Source: CAVEFW01 sp964579575 (lineage in GTDB: Bacteria > Actinomycetota > Coriobacteriia > Coriobacteriales > Eggerthellaceae). Taken from it: 60,655 bases of DNA. The stretch covers positions 1 to 60,655 of the forward strand of contig CAZOGL010000005.1 in assembly GCA_964579575.1 (NCBI GenBank), given 5' to 3'. Below, piece after piece: positions 25,557 to 34,300 of the stretch (its first letter is position 1; the number at the start of each line of letters is the position of its first letter). Under the pieces are notes generated by a model that was given only the letters and a program-made list of their open reading frames with translations, was not told the origin of the DNA and made no database searches. The position numbers were made by a program, and so were the translations under genes.

Positions 25557-28500
25557 GGCCGTTGAAGCTGGTCATGAGCGCATTCGGGCCCTATGGCGGA
25601 GAGACCGTCGTCGATTTCGAGCAATTGGGCACCCGCGGCCTGTACCTGATCTGCGGTGATACCGGGGCTGGAAAGACCACGATATTCGATGCCATCAGCT
25701 ACGCTCTCTACGGCGAGGTGTCAGCTGCAGATACCAGTAAGCGGGAGCCGCGCCAGCTTCGCAGCGATTTTGCCGATCCTGCCATGGAGACCTTTGTGGA
25801 CCTCACGTTCGAGTACCGCGGAGAGGTGTTCCATATCCGTCGCAACCCAGAGTACGCCCGTGCGAAGAAGCGCGGTGAGGGCACGACGCTGCAAATCGCC
25901 CGCGTGGAGTTCGAGCGTCCCGGCAAGCCGACGCTCACCAAAGATCGCGAGGTCAATGCCGCTGTCGAGGAGTTACTTGGTATCGATCGTTCCCAGTTCG
26001 GCCAAATCGTCATGATCGCCCAAGGGGAGTTTCGCAAGCTGCTCACCGCCGACACGAAGACGCGCCAAGCAATCTTTCGTCGCCTGTTCGGCACGGAGCT
26101 TTATCGGGACTTCCAAGATAGGCTCTCGACCGAGGAGGGCAAGTTGCGCGGCAAGCACGATGAGGCGACCAACCAGGTTTGGGCCCTCGCCACCAATGCC
26201 CAATTCGAGACAGGTTCTGCGGAGGGACTCGAGCGCGAGCGGCGCCTCAAGAACGAGACGACGACGGCTGCGTGGCTCTTTGGCGCCTTGGAGGCCCAAG
26301 AGGAGCGTGACGCTCGTGCCGCAACGGAGCTCGCCGCGACCTACGACCACTTGCGTGACGAGTATGTCCGGGTGAAGACCCTGATCGGATCGGTGGAGAA
26401 CCTTCCTGCCATCAAACGCCAACGGGAGGATAGGGCAAGCGCACTCTCCAAGCTTGAAGAGGATGCGCCAAAAGCCCAAACTGCCTTTGACCAGCAGTGT
26501 TCCTATGACAGCGAGCGCCAGGCGAAGGCGGACGAGGCGGCGGCTCTCAAGGCGCGCCTCGCCGAATACGACACGCTTGGCAAAGAGACGAAAGTCGTAG
26601 CTGACATGGTCGCGAAGGGGAAAGAGGTTGACGTTCTTCTTGTCCAAGCGAGGAGCGGAGAGGCGAAGACTCTCGAGAGCCTCGCTTTGGCCAAGGAGCG
26701 CCTCGAGCAACTCAAGGACGCCCGTGTTGAGCTGTCAGATGCCCGCAACGGGGTGGAGACGTGTGAGCGCCAATTGAAGGAGGCTCGTGAGGTCCTTGAT
26801 CGGTTTGCCCAACTCGCCCAAGCCGAGGAGGACTTTGCGAAGGCACATGCCGCCCTTCTCGACATCGGTTCCCAATGCGAGGCGCGTACGGCCGTGGTCG
26901 AGGAGTTGCAAAGACACATCGCCGACTTGGAGGGGCAGGAGGCTTTACTCAAGGAGGCGCCGATTCTGAAGGAGCGTGCGCAGGCGGAGCTTGTCGTCGC
27001 GACGGCCAAGGTGTATGAGGTAGAGCAGGCCAAGGAGAGGCTTGCGAAACAATGCGCGGAGGTCGCGGACGCTGTTTGTGCGGAGCAGGATGCGGCGGCT
27101 GCGTTCAACAGGGCAAACGATGCCCAACAAGCCGCGGAGGCGAAGCTGTCCTTGCTCGGTAAGCTCCAGCGTGCGGACATGGCCGGGTTGCTCGGTGCCG
27201 AGTTGGAGGAGGGGTGTGCCTGCCCGGTGTGTGGCTCGACGAGTCATCCGAATGTCGCCTGTCGTGCCGCGGACGCTCCCAGCGAGGAGGACATGGAGGC
27301 GGCAGGTACCGTCGTGGAGGCGTGCAAGGCCGAGGTCTCACAGGCGATGCAGGTCCTTGCGCGTGCCAAATCCCACCGAGAGACGTGTGAACGGGTCGTG
27401 GCCGAGGCGATCGAACGCGACGGTGATAAGGATGCACTTGAGCGTGCCTTGGCCGAGGCGACGCGAGCGCGTACGGACGTGTCGGGTCGCTTGTCTGACG
27501 CCGTCGAGAAGATGGACGAATATACCAAGGTCAGCTCCGATCTCGCGACACAGCGTGAGAACTTGGAGCGCGCCCGGGATGACGAGAAGGTTGCGATGGA
27601 TCGCAAGGCTGCCATGGCGGCCGAGGAATCCGCAAAGTCCCAAGTTTTGCAGGGGAGAAGGGACGCCCTTGCCAATACCACCGCCGCACAGGCCCATGAC
27701 CGCGTCGCGGAATGTGATGCTCGCCTCGTTGAAGCCAAGAAGCGCTATGAGGTTGCTCGTACCCGCGACTCCGAGCTTTGCGCCCTAACCAAGGATGTGC
27801 AAAACCTTGAGGAGACTCTCAAGAAGGACCAGGAGTCCGTCTCCCGACTCCAAGCTGAGACTTCGGATTTCGAATCCAAGCGCCGGGCCGCCCAAGCCAT
27901 CGTGGACCAGTTGGGAAGCACCTTGCCGTTTGCAACGGTCGGCGAGGCCCAGGCCCATATCGCCAAGCTCACGTCTGAGGTCGAAGCGTCCCGGGAGGCT
28001 CGTGTGCGGGCAGAGAGGGCCTTGCGGGAGATTGAGGAGGGGATCCGAGTCACCCAAACCGAGATTGCGGGCCTTGACAAGCAAATCGCCGAAGCGCCGG
28101 CGGTCAACGTGGAGGAGCAAAAGGCCCTGCTTGGGGAGATCGCGACAAAATGCAAAGAGGCGGATGCTTCCAAGCAAATCGTCTCCGGACGTCGCCAGGC
28201 AAACGGGAAGACGATCTGTGTCCTGCAGCGCAAGATGGAGGAGATATCGGCCATCGAGCAACGCTACGGTCTTGTGAGCGAGGTGTCCAACGTTGCGAAC
28301 GGCAAGTTGCGCGACCAGGCGAAACTGCAGTTCGAGTCATATGTCCAAGCGCTGTATTTCGACCGGGTCGTCGCCGCGGCCAACCGTCGCTACAAGGCAT
28401 TGACGGACAACCGCTACGAGATGCGCCGCCGCAAGGACGAGACCTCCCGCCGTGGCCAATCCGGTCTTGACCTCGATGTCTACGACCACCATACCGGCAA

Positions 28501-28813
28501 GTGCCGTGCGGCTTCCACCTTGTCCGGTGGAGAGGGCTTTGAGGCCTCGCTTTGCCTTGCCCTTGGCTTGTCCGATGTGGTCGCAAGGCATGCCAGTGGC
28601 ATAAAGCTTGACGCCATGTTCATCGATGAGGGCTTTGGCAGCCTTGACCAGCAATCTCTCACCCGTGCCATCAACATGCTCATGCAACTATCCGGCGAAC
28701 AAAAGCTTATCGGCATCATCAGCCATGTTGACGAGCTCAAACGCAACATCGACCGCCGTATCGTCGTCAGCGGAAGCACCCAGGGGAGGGGTTCGTCCCT
28801 CACTATCGAATAG
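25553..28813 (+). CDS. sbcC: SbcC, ATPase subunit of the SbcCD nuclease
   Basis: A 1086-residue SMC-like ATPase of the Rad50/SbcC family. Walker A is 'GDTGAGKTT' (35-43) and the Q-loop is in 'IVMIAQGEF'. A long coiled coil is interrupted by the zinc hook 'CPVCGS' (about 557), followed by the signature 'LSGGEGFEASLCLALGLSD' (about 991) and Walker B 'LDAMFIDEGFGSLD'. It tethers DNA ends and drives the SbcD nuclease. The length is usual for the family. The start ATG overlaps the sbcD stop, so translation is coupled. Confidence 0.96.
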   Translation: MRPLKLVMSAFGPYGGETVVDFEQLGTRGLYLICGDTGAGKTTIFDAISYALYGEVSAADTSKREPRQLRSDFADPAMETFVDLTFEYRGEVFHIRRNPEYARAKKRGEGTTLQIARVEFERPGKPTLTKDREVNAAVEELLGIDRSQFGQIVMIAQGEFRKLLTADTKTRQAIFRRLFGTELYRDFQDRLSTEEGKLRGKHDEATNQVWALATNAQFETGSAEGLERERRLKNETTTAAWLFGALEAQEERDARAATELAATYDHLRDEYVRVKTLIGSVENLPAIKRQREDRASALSKLEEDAPKAQTAFDQQCSYDSERQAKADEAAALKARLAEYDTLGKETKVVADMVAKGKEVDVLLVQARSGEAKTLESLALAKERLEQLKDARVELSDARNGVETCERQLKEAREVLDRFAQLAQAEEDFAKAHAALLDIGSQCEARTAVVEELQRHIADLEGQEALLKEAPILKERAQAELVVATAKVYEVEQAKERLAKQCAEVADAVCAEQDAAAAFNRANDAQQAAEAKLSLLGKLQRADMAGLLGAELEEGCACPVCGSTSHPNVACRAADAPSEEDMEAAGTVVEACKAEVSQAMQVLARAKSHRETCERVVAEAIERDGDKDALERALAEATRARTDVSGRLSDAVEKMDEYTKVSSDLATQRENLERARDDEKVAMDRKAAMAAEESAKSQVLQGRRDALANTTAAQAHDRVAECDARLVEAKKRYEVARTRDSELCALTKDVQNLEETLKKDQESVSRLQAETSDFESKRRAAQAIVDQLGSTLPFATVGEAQAHIAKLTSEVEASREARVRAERALREIEEGIRVTQTEIAGLDKQIAEAPAVNVEEQKALLGEIATKCKEADASKQIVSGRRQANGKTICVLQRKMEEISAIEQRYGLVSEVSNVANGKLRDQAKLQFESYVQALYFDRVVAAANRRYKALTDNRYEMRRRKDETSRRGQSGLDLDVYDHHTGKCRAASTLSGGEGFEASLCLALGLSDVVARHASGIKLDAMFIDEGFGSLDQQSLTRAINMLMQLSGEQKLIGIISHVDELKRNIDRRIVVSGSTQGRGSSLTIE

Positions 28814-28891
28814 GGAAGAACGCGGGTCTTATCCTCGCGATTGGGGACGGTGATATCGTCGAGTCGGGTTCTTGCGACGAGCCGCTTGTCC

Positions 28892-28939
28892 TTCACGGTT
28901 TTTAAGCGGAGTTGTATAATTCACAGTTTAAGAACTGTG
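28892..28939 (+). promoter_or_regulatory. Promoter with overlapping palindrome upstream of the HAD gene
   Basis: TTCACG (28892-28897) and TATAAT (28915-28920) are spaced by 17 bp. Directly after the -10 lies a perfect inverted repeat CACAGTT (28922-28928) / AACTGTG (28933-28939), across the expected transcription start. This is a good operator candidate or a 5' hairpin. Further down, GTCGATACGG is repeated twice (about 28939-28968). Confidence 0.6.
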
Positions 28940-28982
28940 TCGATACGGCATTACCGTCGATACGGGGGAAAGAGGAGAAACT

Positions 28983-28999
28983 CGGTCTCGATGAGACCG
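28983..28999 (+). promoter_or_regulatory. 5'-UTR hairpin before the HAD gene
   Basis: CGGTCTC (28983-28989) and GAGACCG (28993-28999) form a perfect 7-bp stem with a GAT loop, about 5 bases before the GAGGAG ribosome binding site. It could affect translation start. Confidence 0.45.
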
Positions 29000-29019
29000 T
29001 ACTTGAGGAGAGTCGTCTT

Positions 29020-29766
29020 ATGACGGACACACCAAACACATCAATGCCAACACCTGAGGCCAACGCCGACAACTTGGTGCGCCTTGCCGTGTTCGACCTT
29101 GACGGGACTTGTTTGGACGGCAGCTCAACCGTGCGCTTGGTGCTCGATTTGCTGAAGAAGAGAAACCTGGGGTTCGGCACCGGTTTGATAATCGGGTTTT
29201 GGGGCTTGGCATATAAGCTCAAGCTCCCGCAAAACGAGAGCTGGGTGCGCACCAAGCTGTTCCATGCCTTCGAGGGCCAGCCCAAGGAGGAGGCCGACGC
29301 GTTCATGGGAGAGTATTTCGATAGGGTCGTGGAGAAGATTTGGCGCCCCCAGATTCAACCCGAGATTGACGCCCACCACGACGCTGGTCGCACGGTCATG
29401 ATCGTGTCCGCGTCCTTTGAGCCCATCGTCTTGCGCGCCTGCGAGCGCCACAATGTGGACTACCAGATTTCCACGCGTATGAAGGTGGGTGCGAACGGGT
29501 GCTACACCAACGCGGTGGACGGCTTGCCTATCGAGGGCGAGCAGAAACTCATCGCGTTGCGCTCCTTCTCCGACGGTCGTTTCGGCGCGGGAAACTGGGT
29601 GTGCGAGTTTGCCTATGCGGACCATTACTCCGATATCAAGCTTTTGGAGTTTGCACAAAACCCCTACGCGGTGTGTCCGGACACAGCGCTTAGGAAACAC
29701 GCCGAGGACAATGGGTGGACCATCCTCGATTGGGATATCGACACCAAGAAGAAAGGCAGCGAATAA
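29020..29766 (+). CDS. HAD-superfamily subfamily IB phosphatase
   Basis: A 248-residue hydrolase resembling SerB/CicA-type HAD-IB enzymes. Motif I is 'VFDLDGT' (nucleophile D26, acid/base D28), motif II the serine in 'IVSASFEP' and motif IV 'AYADHYSDIKLLEF'. The helical cap is between them. The substrate is unknown; related enzymes act on phosphoserine or phospholipid/nucleotide monophosphates. ATG 29020 is chosen because the promoter -10 lies at 28915, which excludes the in-frame ATG at 28912, and because GAGGAG precedes it by 9 bases. The AAA-like gene follows directly, so the two probably form an operon. Confidence 0.88.
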   Translation: MTDTPNTSMPTPEANADNLVRLAVFDLDGTCLDGSSTVRLVLDLLKKRNLGFGTGLIIGFWGLAYKLKLPQNESWVRTKLFHAFEGQPKEEADAFMGEYFDRVVEKIWRPQIQPEIDAHHDAGRTVMIVSASFEPIVLRACERHNVDYQISTRMKVGANGCYTNAVDGLPIEGEQKLIALRSFSDGRFGAGNWVCEFAYADHYSDIKLLEFAQNPYAVCPDTALRKHAEDNGWTILDWDIDTKKKGSE

Positions 29767-29768
29767 CC

Positions 29769-32069
29769 TTGTCAGACGCATTCGAGCCACAAAGGTCGCA
29801 AGACGCCGAGGACACCGTAGTCGAGTACTTCTCACGCGCCGAGCAGGCGTGCAAGAACGGTGACGCCGTTGGCGGCATGCACCTGTACCTCGCGGCCTTC
29901 GGCTTTGCGACGGCCCGTTCTCGTGTGCCCAATGAGAAGGCCATCACCAGCTTGAAGCGTGCCTGGTCGATTGCGTGCAACCTTCGCGAGCGCCCGCTGG
30001 CGGAGTATGTGTTCGAGAAGATGGTGCCATATTTGAGCGCGGCGGAGGAGTCCCATTGTGCAAGCGAGTTGCAATCCTTGGCGTTTGACAAGCTTGCCGA
30101 GCTCGGTCTGACCCAGGAGCGCCTGTCGCAATTCGCGAGCATGGCCACCGGTGGCGAGGCGGTTGTCGGTCCCATGAAGTTGATGCATCTCGGCAGTTTT
30201 CGCATGCCGTCCTTTCCTGATGATTTGTCTTCCATCGACGGCATCGACGAACTCGACCAGTTGTTGGACGAGGTTGCCAAAGAGAGCGCAGGCGAGACGC
30301 CTGGGGACGAGACGCCCGAGAGTGGCGCGGTTGTGGCGCCCGAGGACGAGACGCCAGAGAGTGGCGCGGTTGTGGCGCCCGAGGACGAGGTGCCCGAGAG
30401 TGGCGCGCCTGAGACGCCCGCCGAGGCGAGTCCTGCCGACGAGACGCTCGTAGACGAGGGTCCGACAGTTACCGATGGAGCCGTGGCGGAGAAGGCTGCT
30501 GACGGGGCCGTGGCGGAGAAGACCGCCGATGGAGTCTTGGACGATTTGCCCATCTTTTCCCAAGTCGCGACCCTTGATGATTTGTTCCCCTCCATTAGTA
30601 AGGGGATGGCCTCAAAGCCGAAGGACTCGGTCGACGAGTATTTCAGCGAGCCCTCCTTGCAAGAAAAGTTCGAAGAGGCGTTCGATGACGTTCGAGGTCT
30701 GGTGGATGCGGAGGAAGCGGGAACGGGCGAGGACCCCGGGATGGGAACTCGCGAAGAGTCGGAAGCGGGACCTGGCGAGGAGCCTGCCCCGGGTTCTGAG
30801 GTCTTCAACCCCCAAGGTTCCTTCGAGATCACCGATGAGGGCATAAGCCTTGGTCCCGGTTTTGGGTTGCGTTTGCCGCCCGAGGAGGTAGACGAAGAAG
30901 CTTCCCAGTTCGGACAGATGGTGAACTCTCTCAACGAGATGATGGCGAACTTCGAGAAGAACAACGGCCAGCGGGTCGTTGAACCGGCTGTGAGCAACGA
31001 CGGTTCTTCCTCAACGCGTCCCCGTACCGGCATCGTCGCGCCCGGCGAGTTGCCTGAGGGTGCTACGTTTGCCGACCTTGTCGGTTATGATCGCGCCATC
31101 GAGATCATGCGGACCTTCGGTATTGGATTGCGTGGCGATCCTGACTTCTTGTCCCTGGTCGAGGCGTTAAACGAGCTCCACGGCATCGACAACATGCCGG
31201 CGACGGACACGCTTTTGATGCGCTCCGTTGCCCGTGAGGATGCCAACAAGTTCATGGAGGCAACCGCCAACGAGCTTGGCCTGCCCACGGTCCGCATGAG
31301 CATGGACGAGACGATTCAAGGGGCGCTCACGCTTTGCCTGACGATGCGTGCCGATAATCCTCCGAAGATGGACAAGACCCGGACCCAGTTCATCGAGCCG
31401 ACGGTCCTTTGCCTTGAGGACGTCGACCTTTGGATGGCGCCGATGGATTTCATGGGTGACGACGCAACCCCTTGGCCCCAACGCTTGACCCGTGGCGCCC
31501 AAGAGGCGTTGCGCCTTATCCGTTCCGCGGTGGAGAATCCCGAGGTCTACGTCCTTGCCACCATGTCCTCCTTCGGCGAGATGGACGGGTTCTTCTGTGA
31601 CGTGCTCACCCCCTTCAGCATCGTGGAGATTGAGGTTCCTGACGATTCGGAGCGCGAGGAGATTTGGAAGTCCCTCATGAGGTCTCATCCGTCCCTTTCC
31701 AACCTACGTATGCGATCCTTGGTCGAGTATTCCGCGAACCTGCCTCGCGAAGACATCTACATCGCGGTGCGCGAGGCGATCGAGGAGGCCTACAAGCAAA
31801 GCTTGGCGACCCGCACCTATATGCCGGTCACCTATGACAACCTGCTCGAGAAGCTCTCCGCCTACCAACCGCTGGAATCCGAGGAGTACAAGCACCTCGA
31901 GGACGAGGTGGCTGAGAGGTTGCGCTCCGAGCTAGACGCCTTTGACTCGGTGGACTCCCTTCTCGGTCTCGAAAGCGATGACGGGGGCAATTGCGAGGGG
32001 GACGGAGAGCTTCCGACGTTGAGTTCGGATGAGGACTTCGGCCTCGACAATCCCTATTTCGCACTGTAG
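29769..32069 (+). CDS. Large AAA-like protein without a recognisable Walker A
   Basis: About 766 residues starting at TTG 29769, three bases after the HAD stop; an ATG at 29715 overlapping the HAD gene is the alternative. Residues 1-170 are helical. Residues about 177-270 are acidic low-complexity repeats ('ETPESGAVVAPED' twice, then 'DGAVAEK' units) from 39-bp and 27-bp nucleotide repeats. From about 420 on it resembles an AAA+ ATPase of FtsH/Cdc48 style. The core has 'LLMRSVAREDANKFMEATA' where Walker A would sit, with no GxxxxGK[ST], but keeps a Walker-B-like 'VLCLEDVDLW' (about 546), a sensor-like 'VLATMSS' and a lid ('EIEVPDDSEREEIWKSLM'). It is probably a pseudo-ATPase or scaffold; the function is not known. 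Confidence 0.7.
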   Translation: MSDAFEPQRSQDAEDTVVEYFSRAEQACKNGDAVGGMHLYLAAFGFATARSRVPNEKAITSLKRAWSIACNLRERPLAEYVFEKMVPYLSAAEESHCASELQSLAFDKLAELGLTQERLSQFASMATGGEAVVGPMKLMHLGSFRMPSFPDDLSSIDGIDELDQLLDEVAKESAGETPGDETPESGAVVAPEDETPESGAVVAPEDEVPESGAPETPAEASPADETLVDEGPTVTDGAVAEKAADGAVAEKTADGVLDDLPIFSQVATLDDLFPSISKGMASKPKDSVDEYFSEPSLQEKFEEAFDDVRGLVDAEEAGTGEDPGMGTREESEAGPGEEPAPGSEVFNPQGSFEITDEGISLGPGFGLRLPPEEVDEEASQFGQMVNSLNEMMANFEKNNGQRVVEPAVSNDGSSSTRPRTGIVAPGELPEGATFADLVGYDRAIEIMRTFGIGLRGDPDFLSLVEALNELHGIDNMPATDTLLMRSVAREDANKFMEATANELGLPTVRMSMDETIQGALTLCLTMRADNPPKMDKTRTQFIEPTVLCLEDVDLWMAPMDFMGDDATPWPQRLTRGAQEALRLIRSAVENPEVYVLATMSSFGEMDGFFCDVLTPFSIVEIEVPDDSEREEIWKSLMRSHPSLSNLRMRSLVEYSANLPREDIYIAVREAIEEAYKQSLATRTYMPVTYDNLLEKLSAYQPLESEEYKHLEDEVAERLRSELDAFDSVDSLLGLESDDGGNCEGDGELPTLSSDEDFGLDNPYFAL

Positions 32070-32077
32070 GGGCACAG

Positions 32078-32143
32078 ATGACGATTAAAGGTACGGATTG
32101 CGTTCTTTTCGCCAATGCTTTCGTTGCCGTGAATGTCGGGTAG
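32078..32143 (+). CDS. Possible 21-residue leader peptide before the MutY-like gene
   Basis: ATG 32078 to TAG 32143 encodes MTIKGTDCVLFANAFVAVNV plus G. Its upstream sequence (TAGGGGCACAGATGACG) is nearly the same as that of the next gene (TAGGGACACAGATGACG), so the start region seems duplicated. The stop overlaps the ribosome binding region of the MutY-like gene 8 bases before its ATG, which would allow translational coupling. It may equally be a chance reading frame. Confidence 0.3.
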   Translation: MTIKGTDCVLFANAFVAVNVG

Positions 32144-32151
32144 GGACACAG

Positions 32152-33051
32152 ATGACGGATAGAGGGGAGAGCTCGCCCTGCGCTGTTTGGCCCGAGGGCG
32201 TCCTCGACCAGCAATCCTTTTGTGAGCTGGTACGCACCGAGGGCGCGACCTGGGCCCGTCCAGATTTGCCCTGGCGTTATATCGACGACGCGTACGGGGT
32301 GTTGGTGTCCGAGGTCATGCTCCAACAAACCCAGGTCAAGCGCGTGCTTTCCTTTTGGCCACGGTTCATGGAATTATTTCCGACTCTCGAGGCCCTCGCT
32401 GATGCCCCCACCTCGGAGGTGCTCTCCGCTTGGCAAGGCCTAGGCTACAACCGTCGCGCCTTGGCTCTCAAGCGGACGGCGGAGGAATGTGTCGCGGCGG
32501 GCTTGGACGATTTGCCCGACACCTACGAGGGCTTGCTTGCCCTGCCAGGTATCGGTCCTGCTACTGCCGCAGGGATCCAAGCATTCGCCCGCAACCGACG
32601 GGGCGTCTACCTTGAGACCAACGTGCGCGCCGTCTTTCTCTACCTGTTGTTCCCCGGGGAGGTGCAGGTAAGCGACAAGCGTCTCGAGCCTCTTGTGGCC
32701 ATGACGTGCCCCGAAGACGATGCCCGTGCTTGGTATTACGCGCTCCTCGATTTCGGCGCCCATCTCAAGCGTCAGGTTGCCAATCCCTCACGGCGCAGTG
32801 CCTCCTATACCCGCCAGAGCGCTTTTTCAGGCTCACGTCGCCAAAAGCGTGCCGAGTTGGTGCGCATCGTTCTTGACACGCCGGGAATCTCGGTGGTCGC
32901 AGCCCATCGTGCGCTCAATGACTTGGAGATAGGCCTTGGTCGTCCCGAGGTCCAACCCGTCCTGTTCGAATCCATCTTGGCCGATCTTGTCTCGGAGGGT
33001 TTTTTCAAACGTGAGGGCGGCGAATCTCCCGAGGATCGGCTTCTTCCTTGA
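32152..33051 (+). CDS. MutY-like HhH-GPD DNA glycosylase, FeS-free subfamily
   Basis: A 299-residue base-excision repair glycosylase. The helix-hairpin-helix is 'LPGIGPATAAGI', and E54 in 'SEVMLQQTQV' corresponds to the MutY catalytic glutamate. Two features differ from classical MutY. The Asp of the 'D[GT]NV' motif is replaced by Glu (E155 in 'YLETNVRAVF'), and the C-terminal four-cysteine FeS motif is absent; instead there is 'DFGAHLKRQVANPSRRSASY'. Both features occur in a known cluster-free group often annotated as A/G-specific adenine glycosylase, so substrate specificity is uncertain. ATG 32152 is preferred over ATG 32098, which lies within the duplicated leader region. Confidence 0.82.
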   Translation: MTDRGESSPCAVWPEGVLDQQSFCELVRTEGATWARPDLPWRYIDDAYGVLVSEVMLQQTQVKRVLSFWPRFMELFPTLEALADAPTSEVLSAWQGLGYNRRALALKRTAEECVAAGLDDLPDTYEGLLALPGIGPATAAGIQAFARNRRGVYLETNVRAVFLYLLFPGEVQVSDKRLEPLVAMTCPEDDARAWYYALLDFGAHLKRQVANPSRRSASYTRQSAFSGSRRQKRAELVRIVLDTPGISVVAAHRALNDLEIGLGRPEVQPVLFESILADLVSEGFFKREGGESPEDRLLP

Positions 33052-33089
33052 GCCACCCCACGGGACGGCGTCACGCCACGGGGTGGCTT
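33052..33089. terminator. Hairpin between convergent mutY-like and pheA genes
   Basis: AGCCACCCC (33052-33060) pairs with GGGGTGGCT (33081-33089) right after the mutY-like stop. It has no clear T-run, so termination is only possible. Confidence 0.45.
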
Positions 33090-33184
33090 CACCCCACGCT
33101 ATAGCGGTCAACCCACGGGATTGCGCCACGCCACGGGACGGCGTCACGCCATGCTATAGCGGTCACGCCATGCTATAGCGGTCA
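33060..33184. repeat. Tandem repeats reaching into the pheA stop codon
   Basis: CCACGGGACGGCGTCACGCC-type units appear at about 33059-33078 and 33131-33150. A 19-bp unit GTCACGCCATGCTATAGCG is repeated exactly at 33143-33161 and 33162-33180. A third partial copy contains the pheA stop (33182-33184). Confidence 0.8.
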
Positions 33185-34027
33185 ACCCACGGGATAGCAG
33201 CCCAAAACCTTGACCTCGCGAAGCTTCAAGCGCAGGCAACTCAATGCGGTCTGCACCTCGGGGTCGTTGACGGAGCCCTCGATGTCCACGAGGAACATGT
33301 AATCACCCAAGGCTTGCTTGGTGGGTCGGGATTGCAGCATCGTCAAGTTGACGTTTGCGTAGGCGAATTCCTCCAAAATCATAAGCAGCGCGCCCACGCG
33401 GTCGGCTTGGAGGAAGAGGGCGAGGCTCGTCTTGTACTTCGTCCCCGTGAACACGTTGGAGGTGCCGGGGCGACCGATGAGGGCGAACTTTGTCTGGTTG
33501 CCGAAGCGGTCCTCGATGTCCTCCTCGACGACGCGGGCGCCGTGGATCTTTGCTGCGAGCTTGTTGGCGATGCCTGCGGTGTGGATGTCGTTTGCGGCGA
33601 TACGTGCGCTCTCGGCGGTCGAGCTCGTGGTGACGGTCGGCTTGCCGGGGAAATGGCTAGCGAGGTAACGACGACATTGCGCGATACCTTGGGCATGGCT
33701 GGCGATCTGGGTGATGTCGGCGACGTTGGCGTCAGGATGCATAAGCAGGCAATGGTGGATGTCGACGATGTGCTCGCCGAGGATGACCGCGGCGCTGTTG
33801 AACGCGAAGTTGTCCATGGTCGCGGTGACGGCGCCCTCCAAGGAGTTCTCCGTGGGGACGACACCGAAGGCGACCTTGCCGCGGTCCACGAACTCAAAGA
33901 TCTCGTCGAAGGTGGCGCAGGGGAGCAACTCGGCGTCCTTAAGCTGCATGCGTGTTGCAAAGGCGCGCGCCGCCTCGTCTGAATAGGTTCCCTCAGGGCC
34001 CAGATACGCTATGGTCTTGTCGTTCAT
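33182..34027 (-). CDS. pheA: Prephenate dehydratase
   Basis: A 281-residue enzyme converting prephenate to phenylpyruvate in phenylalanine synthesis. The N-terminal catalytic half (about 1-180) opens with 'IAYLGPEGTYSDEAARAF' and includes 'VVPTENSLEGAVTATMDNF'. The usual T-R-F signature appears as 'NQTKF', a conservative Arg to Lys change. A C-terminal ACT domain ('GALLMILEEFAYANVNLTML', 'QSRPTKQALGDYMFLVD') gives phenylalanine feedback control; the common ESRP motif reads QSRP. The start is ATG at 34027-34025 with GGAGTGAG upstream. The frame stays open much further upstream opposite hyaA, but this is not coding. It is divergent from the hydrogenase operon. Confidence 0.93.
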   Translation of the reverse strand: MNDKTIAYLGPEGTYSDEAARAFATRMQLKDAELLPCATFDEIFEFVDRGKVAFGVVPTENSLEGAVTATMDNFAFNSAAVILGEHIVDIHHCLLMHPDANVADITQIASHAQGIAQCRRYLASHFPGKPTVTTSSTAESARIAANDIHTAGIANKLAAKIHGARVVEEDIEDRFGNQTKFALIGRPGTSNVFTGTKYKTSLALFLQADRVGALLMILEEFAYANVNLTMLQSRPTKQALGDYMFLVDIEGSVNDPEVQTALSCLRLKLREVKVLGCYPVG

Positions 34028-34099
34028 CTTGCTCACTCCGTAAAGCTTGTGTCTCTTTGTCATATGTCTTTGATATGATACCCGACTCTCCAAGCGACA

Positions 34100-34144
34100 G
34101 GTTGCTCGCGCAAAAAACGGAGGTTGCTCGCAATGGTTGCTCGC
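34100..34144. repeat. Three copies of GGTTGCTCGC in the hydrogenase upstream region
   Basis: Copies at 34100-34109, 34122-34131 and 34135-34144 lie between pheA and hyaA. Further on, a (GTA)4 microsatellite (34261-34272) sits 14 bp before the hyaA ribosome binding site. The 273-bp spacer otherwise shows AT-rich promoter-like sequence (about 34170-34190) without a clear -35/-10 pair. Confidence 0.7.
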
Positions 34145-34300
34145 GATAAAAAGATAGCCATAGGCAACAATCGTGTTATGGATAATTGTCCCAGTAACAT
34201 TATCGTGACTTACACCGTTTTTACGAAAAGCCCCTTGAAAGAAAGAAGGAAAATACTTTCGTAGTAGTAGTAGGCGAGTACACACTGAGGAGGTGTGCAC

